This document shows positions 60,433 to 64,000 of a DNA stretch of 64,000 nucleotides, in pieces. The stretch spans positions 186,001 to 250,000 of the forward strand of contig NZ_JBFONT020000002.1 of NCBI RefSeq assembly GCF_040779325.2, read 5' to 3'. Position 1 is the first letter of the stretch; each line of letters opens with the position of its first letter. The notes beneath the pieces were generated by a model that saw only the letters and a list, made by a program, of their open reading frames with translations, ran no database searches and was not told the DNA's origin. Made by a program: the position numbers and the translations under genes. This DNA comes from Aestuariibius violaceus. GTDB lineage: Bacteria > Pseudomonadota > Alphaproteobacteria > Rhodobacterales > Rhodobacteraceae.

Positions 60433-63408
60433 ATGCTCAGGAAGAAGACCAACGGGGTTGCGCGACGCCCCCAGCGGACCGGCATCCTGTCTGACGTGGC
60501 CGAGAAATCGGTCGACAGACGCGGATTTCTCAAAGGCTCCGGCCTTGCCATCGGCGGATTGGCCGCCATCGCCGCGACAGGCGGCAACGTCACAAAGGCC
60601 ACAGCCTCGACCGCCGCGCAGGGCGCGGTTCAGACCGTCAAATCGGTCTGCACCCATTGTTCGGTCGGCTGTACCGTGATCGCCGAAGTGCAGAACGGCG
60701 TCTGGACGGGCCAGGAGCCCGGCTGGGACAGCCCGTTCAACCTGGGCGCCCATTGCGCCAAGGGGGCTTCGGTCCGCGAGCACGCCCATGGCGAGCGCCG
60801 CCTCAAGTACCCGATGAAGCGGGAAGGCGGCGAGTGGAAGCGCATCAGCTGGGAGCAGGCGATCGACGAGATCGGCGACGGCATGATGAAGATCCGGGAC
60901 GAAAGCGGCCCGGACAGCGTCTATTGGCTGGGTTCGGCCAAGCACAACAACGAACAGGCCTACCTGTTCCGCAAGTTCGCGGCCTATTGGGGGACGAACA
61001 ACGTCGACCACCAGGCGCGGATCTGCCACTCCACCACCGTTGCCGGTGTTGCGAATACATGGGGCTACGGCGCCATGACCAACTCCTACAACGACATCCA
61101 CAACAGCCGCGCGATCTTCATCATCGGCGGCAACCCTGCCGAAGCGCACCCGGTGTCGCTTCTGCACGTCCTGAAGGCCAAGGAAGAGAACAACGCGCCG
61201 CTGATCGTCTGCGACCCGCGCTTTACGCGCACCGCAGCGCATGCGGACGAATACGTTCGCTTCCGGCCCGGCACGGACGTCGCGCTGGTCTGGGGGATGC
61301 TCTGGCACATCTTCGAGAACGGCTGGGAGGACAAGGAATTCATCCGCACCCGTGTCTGGGGGATGGATCAGATCAGGGAAGAGGTCGCCAAGTGGACGCC
61401 CGAGGAAGTCGAGCGGGTCACCGGTACGCCCGGCAGCCAGCTTGAGCGGGTCGCGCGGACGCTGGTCAACAACCGTCCGGGCACCGTGATCTGGTGCATG
61501 GGCGGCACCCAGCACACCAACGGCAACAACAACACCCGCGCCTATTGCGTGCTTCAGCTTGCGCTGGGCAACATGGGCACGTCGGGCGGCGGCACCAACA
61601 TCTTCCGCGGCCACGATAACGTGCAGGGGGCGACGGACCTTGGCGTTCTGTCCCACACGCTGCCGGGCTATTACGGCCTGTCGGCAGGGGCCTGGGCCCA
61701 CTGGGCGCGCGTCTGGGACGAGGATCTGGACTGGCTGAAGGGTCAGTTCGCGACGATCCAGGGCGCCGACGGCAAGGACAAGCCGCTGATGAACGAGACC
61801 GGGATCCCCGTGTCGCGTTGGATCGACGGTGTTCTTGAAGATGCCGAGAACATGGACCAGCAGGACAATGTCCGGGCCATGGTTCTTTGGGGTCACGCGC
61901 CGAACTCCCAGACCCGGATGACGGAGATGAAGACGGCGATGGAGAAGGTCGACATGCTGGTCGTGATCGACCCGTTCCCGACCGTCTCGGCCGTGCTGCA
62001 TGACCGGGAGGATGGGGTCTACCTTCTGCCCGCCTCGACCCAGTTCGAGACGCGCGGATCGGTGACCGCCTCCAACCGCTCGCTGCAGTGGCGCGACAAG
62101 ATCGTGGATCCGCTGTTCGAGAGCCTGCCGGATCACATCATCATCGCGAAGTTCGCCAACAAGTTCGGCTTCGGCGACCGGTTGTTCCGCAATATCGAGA
62201 TGGAAGACGCGGAGACGCCGAACATCGAAAGCGTCACCCGCGAGTTCAACCGCGGTATGTGGACGGTGGGGTACACGGGCCAGAGCCCGGAGCGCATCAA
62301 GCTGCATATGGCGAACCAGCACACCTTCGACCGCACGACGCTTCAGGCGGTCGGCGGACCGGCGGACGGGGATTACTATGGTATGCCCTGGCCGTGCTGG
62401 GGAACGGCCGAGATGAACCATCCGGGCACGCCGAACCTCTACGACATGTCGAAGCCGGTGTCCCAGGGTGGCCTGACCTTCCGCGCGCGTTTCGGCGTGG
62501 AGCGGGACGGCGACAACCTGCTGGCCGAGGGCGTCTATTCGGTGGGGTCGGAGATCCAGGACGGATATCCGGAATTCACCTACCAGATGCTCAAGGATCT
62601 GGGCTGGGATTCGGAACTGACGGATGCCGAGCGCGCCCATATCGCGCGCGCCGCGGGTATTCCGGAATTCCAGAAGAACACCGCAGAGGTCGGCGAGGCG
62701 GGCATGTCGCCCTTCCCGTCGGACTATGACGAGAAGGTCGCCGGTGTGAACTGGAAGACCGACCTGTCGGGCGGGATCCAGCGGGTTGCCATCGCGCATG
62801 AATGTGCGCCGTTCGGCAATGCCAAGGCCCGCGCGGTGGTCTGGACCTTCCCGGATCCGATCCCGCTGCACCGGGAGCCGCTTTACACCAACCGGCGGGA
62901 TCTCGTGGCCGACTATCCGACCTACGAGGACCGCAAGTTCTACCGTCTGCCGACGATGTATGCGTCGATCCAGAAGCAGGACTTCTCGAAGGACTTCCCG
63001 ATCATCCTCACCTCCGGCCGTCTGGTCGAATACGAGGGCGGCGGGGACGAGACACGGTCGAATCCGTGGCTTGCGGAGCTGCAGCAGGACATGTTCGTCG
63101 AGATCAACCCGCGCGATGCCAACAACCTTGGTGTTCGCGACGGGGCGCAGGTCTGGGTCGAAGGTCCGGAAGGCGGCAAGGTAAAGGTGATGGCGATGGT
63201 CACCGAACGGGTGGGCGAAGGCGTGGCCTTCATGCCCTTCCACTTCGGCGGTCATTTCCAGGGGGAGGACCAGCGGTCCAAATACCCCGACGGCGCCGAT
63301 CCGTACGTCCTGGGGGAAAGCACCAACACCGCCCAGACCTATGGCTACGACTCGGTGACGCAGATGCAGGAGACGAAAGCGACTCTCTGCAAGATCTCGG
63401 CCGCATAA
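60433..63408 (+). CDS. fdhA: Formate dehydrogenase subunit alpha (FDH3 type), Tat-exported
   Basis: 991-aa molybdopterin oxidoreductase that oxidises formate to CO2. The Tat signal is at residues 24-50 (SVDRRGFLKGSG). The [4Fe-4S] cluster is bound by C73, C76, C80 and C108. The catalytic residue that is Sec in E. coli FdnG (ARVU-H) is C198, next to H199 (DHQARICHSTTV). GGNPAEAHPVSLLHVLKAKE and the C-terminal cofactor domain (about 830-970) match the family. AAGGAGAG precedes ATG 60433. TorD client; partner subunit follows at 63425. Confidence 0.96.
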   Translation: MLRKKTNGVARRPQRTGILSDVAEKSVDRRGFLKGSGLAIGGLAAIAATGGNVTKATASTAAQGAVQTVKSVCTHCSVGCTVIAEVQNGVWTGQEPGWDSPFNLGAHCAKGASVREHAHGERRLKYPMKREGGEWKRISWEQAIDEIGDGMMKIRDESGPDSVYWLGSAKHNNEQAYLFRKFAAYWGTNNVDHQARICHSTTVAGVANTWGYGAMTNSYNDIHNSRAIFIIGGNPAEAHPVSLLHVLKAKEENNAPLIVCDPRFTRTAAHADEYVRFRPGTDVALVWGMLWHIFENGWEDKEFIRTRVWGMDQIREEVAKWTPEEVERVTGTPGSQLERVARTLVNNRPGTVIWCMGGTQHTNGNNNTRAYCVLQLALGNMGTSGGGTNIFRGHDNVQGATDLGVLSHTLPGYYGLSAGAWAHWARVWDEDLDWLKGQFATIQGADGKDKPLMNETGIPVSRWIDGVLEDAENMDQQDNVRAMVLWGHAPNSQTRMTEMKTAMEKVDMLVVIDPFPTVSAVLHDREDGVYLLPASTQFETRGSVTASNRSLQWRDKIVDPLFESLPDHIIIAKFANKFGFGDRLFRNIEMEDAETPNIESVTREFNRGMWTVGYTGQSPERIKLHMANQHTFDRTTLQAVGGPADGDYYGMPWPCWGTAEMNHPGTPNLYDMSKPVSQGGLTFRARFGVERDGDNLLAEGVYSVGSEIQDGYPEFTYQMLKDLGWDSELTDAERAHIARAAGIPEFQKNTAEVGEAGMSPFPSDYDEKVAGVNWKTDLSGGIQRVAIAHECAPFGNAKARAVVWTFPDPIPLHREPLYTNRRDLVADYPTYEDRKFYRLPTMYASIQKQDFSKDFPIILTSGRLVEYEGGGDETRSNPWLAELQQDMFVEINPRDANNLGVRDGAQVWVEGPEGGKVKVMAMVTERVGEGVAFMPFHFGGHFQGEDQRSKYPDGADPYVLGESTNTAQTYGYDSVTQMQETKATLCKISAA

Positions 63409-63424
63409 GGAAGGAACGACGAAA

Positions 63425-64000
63425 ATGGCACGAGCTAAGTTTCTTGTCGACGCCGAGCGCTGCATCGAATGCAATGCCTGCGTCACGGCGTGTAAGAACG
63501 AGCATGAAGTCCCCTGGGGGATCAACCGCCGCAAGGTGGTGACGATCCAGGACGGCAAACCGGGCGAGCGGTCGATTTCGGTCGCCTGCATGCATTGTTC
63601 GGATGCGCCCTGTATGGCGGTCTGCCCTGTGGACTGCTTCTATCAGACCGCCGATGGCGTGGTCCTGCACTCCAAGGACCTCTGCATCGGGTGCGGCTAT
63701 TGCTTCTACGCGTGCCCGTTCGGCGCGCCGCAATTCCCCGCAGCCGGCAATTTCGGATCGCGCGGCAAGATGGACAAGTGCACCTTCTGCGCCGGTGGCC
63801 CGGAAGAGACCCACTCCACCGCCGAGTTCGCCAAGTACGGCCGCAACCGGATCGCGGAAGGCAAGCTGCCGATCTGCGCCGAGATGTGCGCGACCAAGGC
63901 GCTGCTTGCCGGGGACGGGGACGTCGTGTCCTCGATCTACCGGGAGCGTGTGGTGGCCCGCGGCTTTGGCTCCGGCGCCTGGGGCTGGGGCACGGCCTAC
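63425..64000 (+). CDS. fdhB: Formate dehydrogenase beta subunit (FDH3), 4Fe-4S ferredoxin type, truncated by window end
   Basis: The first 192 residues are present; the frame is open to the window end. Four [4Fe-4S] motifs: CIECNACVTACKNEHEVPW (residues 14-24 region), CMHCSDAPCMAVCP, CIGCGYCFYACPFG, and the later CTFCAGG/CAEMC pair. This is the HybA/FdnH-like electron-transfer subunit that carries electrons from FdhA to the membrane cytochrome b. ATG 63425 follows GGAAGGAACGACGAAA, and the gene lies 16 bp after fdhA. Confidence 0.95.
   Translation, partial: MARAKFLVDAERCIECNACVTACKNEHEVPWGINRRKVVTIQDGKPGERSISVACMHCSDAPCMAVCPVDCFYQTADGVVLHSKDLCIGCGYCFYACPFGAPQFPAAGNFGSRGKMDKCTFCAGGPEETHSTAEFAKYGRNRIAEGKLPICAEMCATKALLAGDGDVVSSIYRERVVARGFGSGAWGWGTAY

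Noticed and set aside
61018..61035. Selenocysteine codon in fdhA
   Set aside because: The active-site codon is TGC (Cys), not TGA, so no Sec insertion is needed.
60409..63591. 1060-aa open frame opposite fdhA
   Set aside because: Antisense shadow of the molybdopterin subunit; His/Arg/Pro-rich with no domain.

Overview
The window is a 64 kb piece of a high-GC alphaproteobacterial chromosome, most likely a marine or roseobacter-type Rhodobacteraceae. Four things point there: the order uppS-cdsA-dxr-rseP-bamA-ompH-fabZ-lpxA-lpxI-lpxB, the adjacent sciP and ctrA cell-cycle genes, a Fur/Mur-type regulator, and an FDH3-type formate dehydrogenase locus preceded by DUF3305/DUF3306 genes. Coding density is high, genes are often joined by 4-bp stop/start overlaps, and several genes start with TTG or GTG. 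I see no rRNA, tRNA, CRISPR array, transposase or prophage.

Layout. 1-10358 (+): isoprenoid, phospholipid, outer-membrane-protein and lipid A biogenesis, entered inside uppS. 10429-13017: small regulator and envelope genes. 13080-15480: mnmA (-), then sciP and ctrA (+) with a CtrA-box-like site before ctrA. 15849-20212: ligA-recG, followed by a 40-aa membrane peptide with its own terminator. 20663-24526: a NifU-like scaffold, hisI, gluQ, a methyltransferase and trmFO. 24940-27660: gyrA (-). 27855-28870: usg, a DUF883 protein and a holin-like protein (+). 28867-31845 (-): an overlapping operon for ornithine cyclodeaminase, arginase, DsbB and a YqaA-like membrane protein. 31914-37111 (+): a zinc peptidase, then a TRAP transporter operon with a flavin monooxygenase gene between dctP and dctQ. 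37108-41766: cupin, PRC-barrel protein, enolase, two EamA exporters and a Fur-family regulator. 41742-47964: selO, GNAT, nucleoside hydrolase, NUDIX, glycolipid-binding-like, ATPase and EamA genes. 48015-49349 (-): an ArsR-SRPBCC-DUF1801 operon with a striking palindrome before its first gene. 49473-54719: PfpI, TerB-like, HEPN-like, rlmE, glpK and an orphan gene. 54782-64000: an FAD-linked oxidase, a 650-aa poly-ferredoxin, and the divergent formate dehydrogenase operon, cut by the window end inside the beta subunit.

How genes work together. The first 10 kb builds the envelope: lipid carrier, CDP-diacylglycerol, the Bam machine and lipid A up to the disaccharide. SciP and CtrA form a regulatory pair. 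Arginase plus ornithine cyclodeaminase can turn arginine into proline. The TRAP genes and monooxygenase look like uptake plus first oxidation of an organic anion. The right end makes a periplasmic Tat-exported molybdenum or tungsten formate dehydrogenase with its chaperone and electron-transfer subunits.

The most unusual non-coding structure is a pair of related intergenic elements (24604-24695 and 44614-44705). Each has at least four helically phased 11-bp repeats next to a conserved GTTAAnGC and GCGAATCG core. Other items worth a look are the 49-bp nested palindrome at 49358-49406, the low-GC HEPN-like gene near 51 kb, and the orphan gene at 53880 with a possible permuted papain-like fold.
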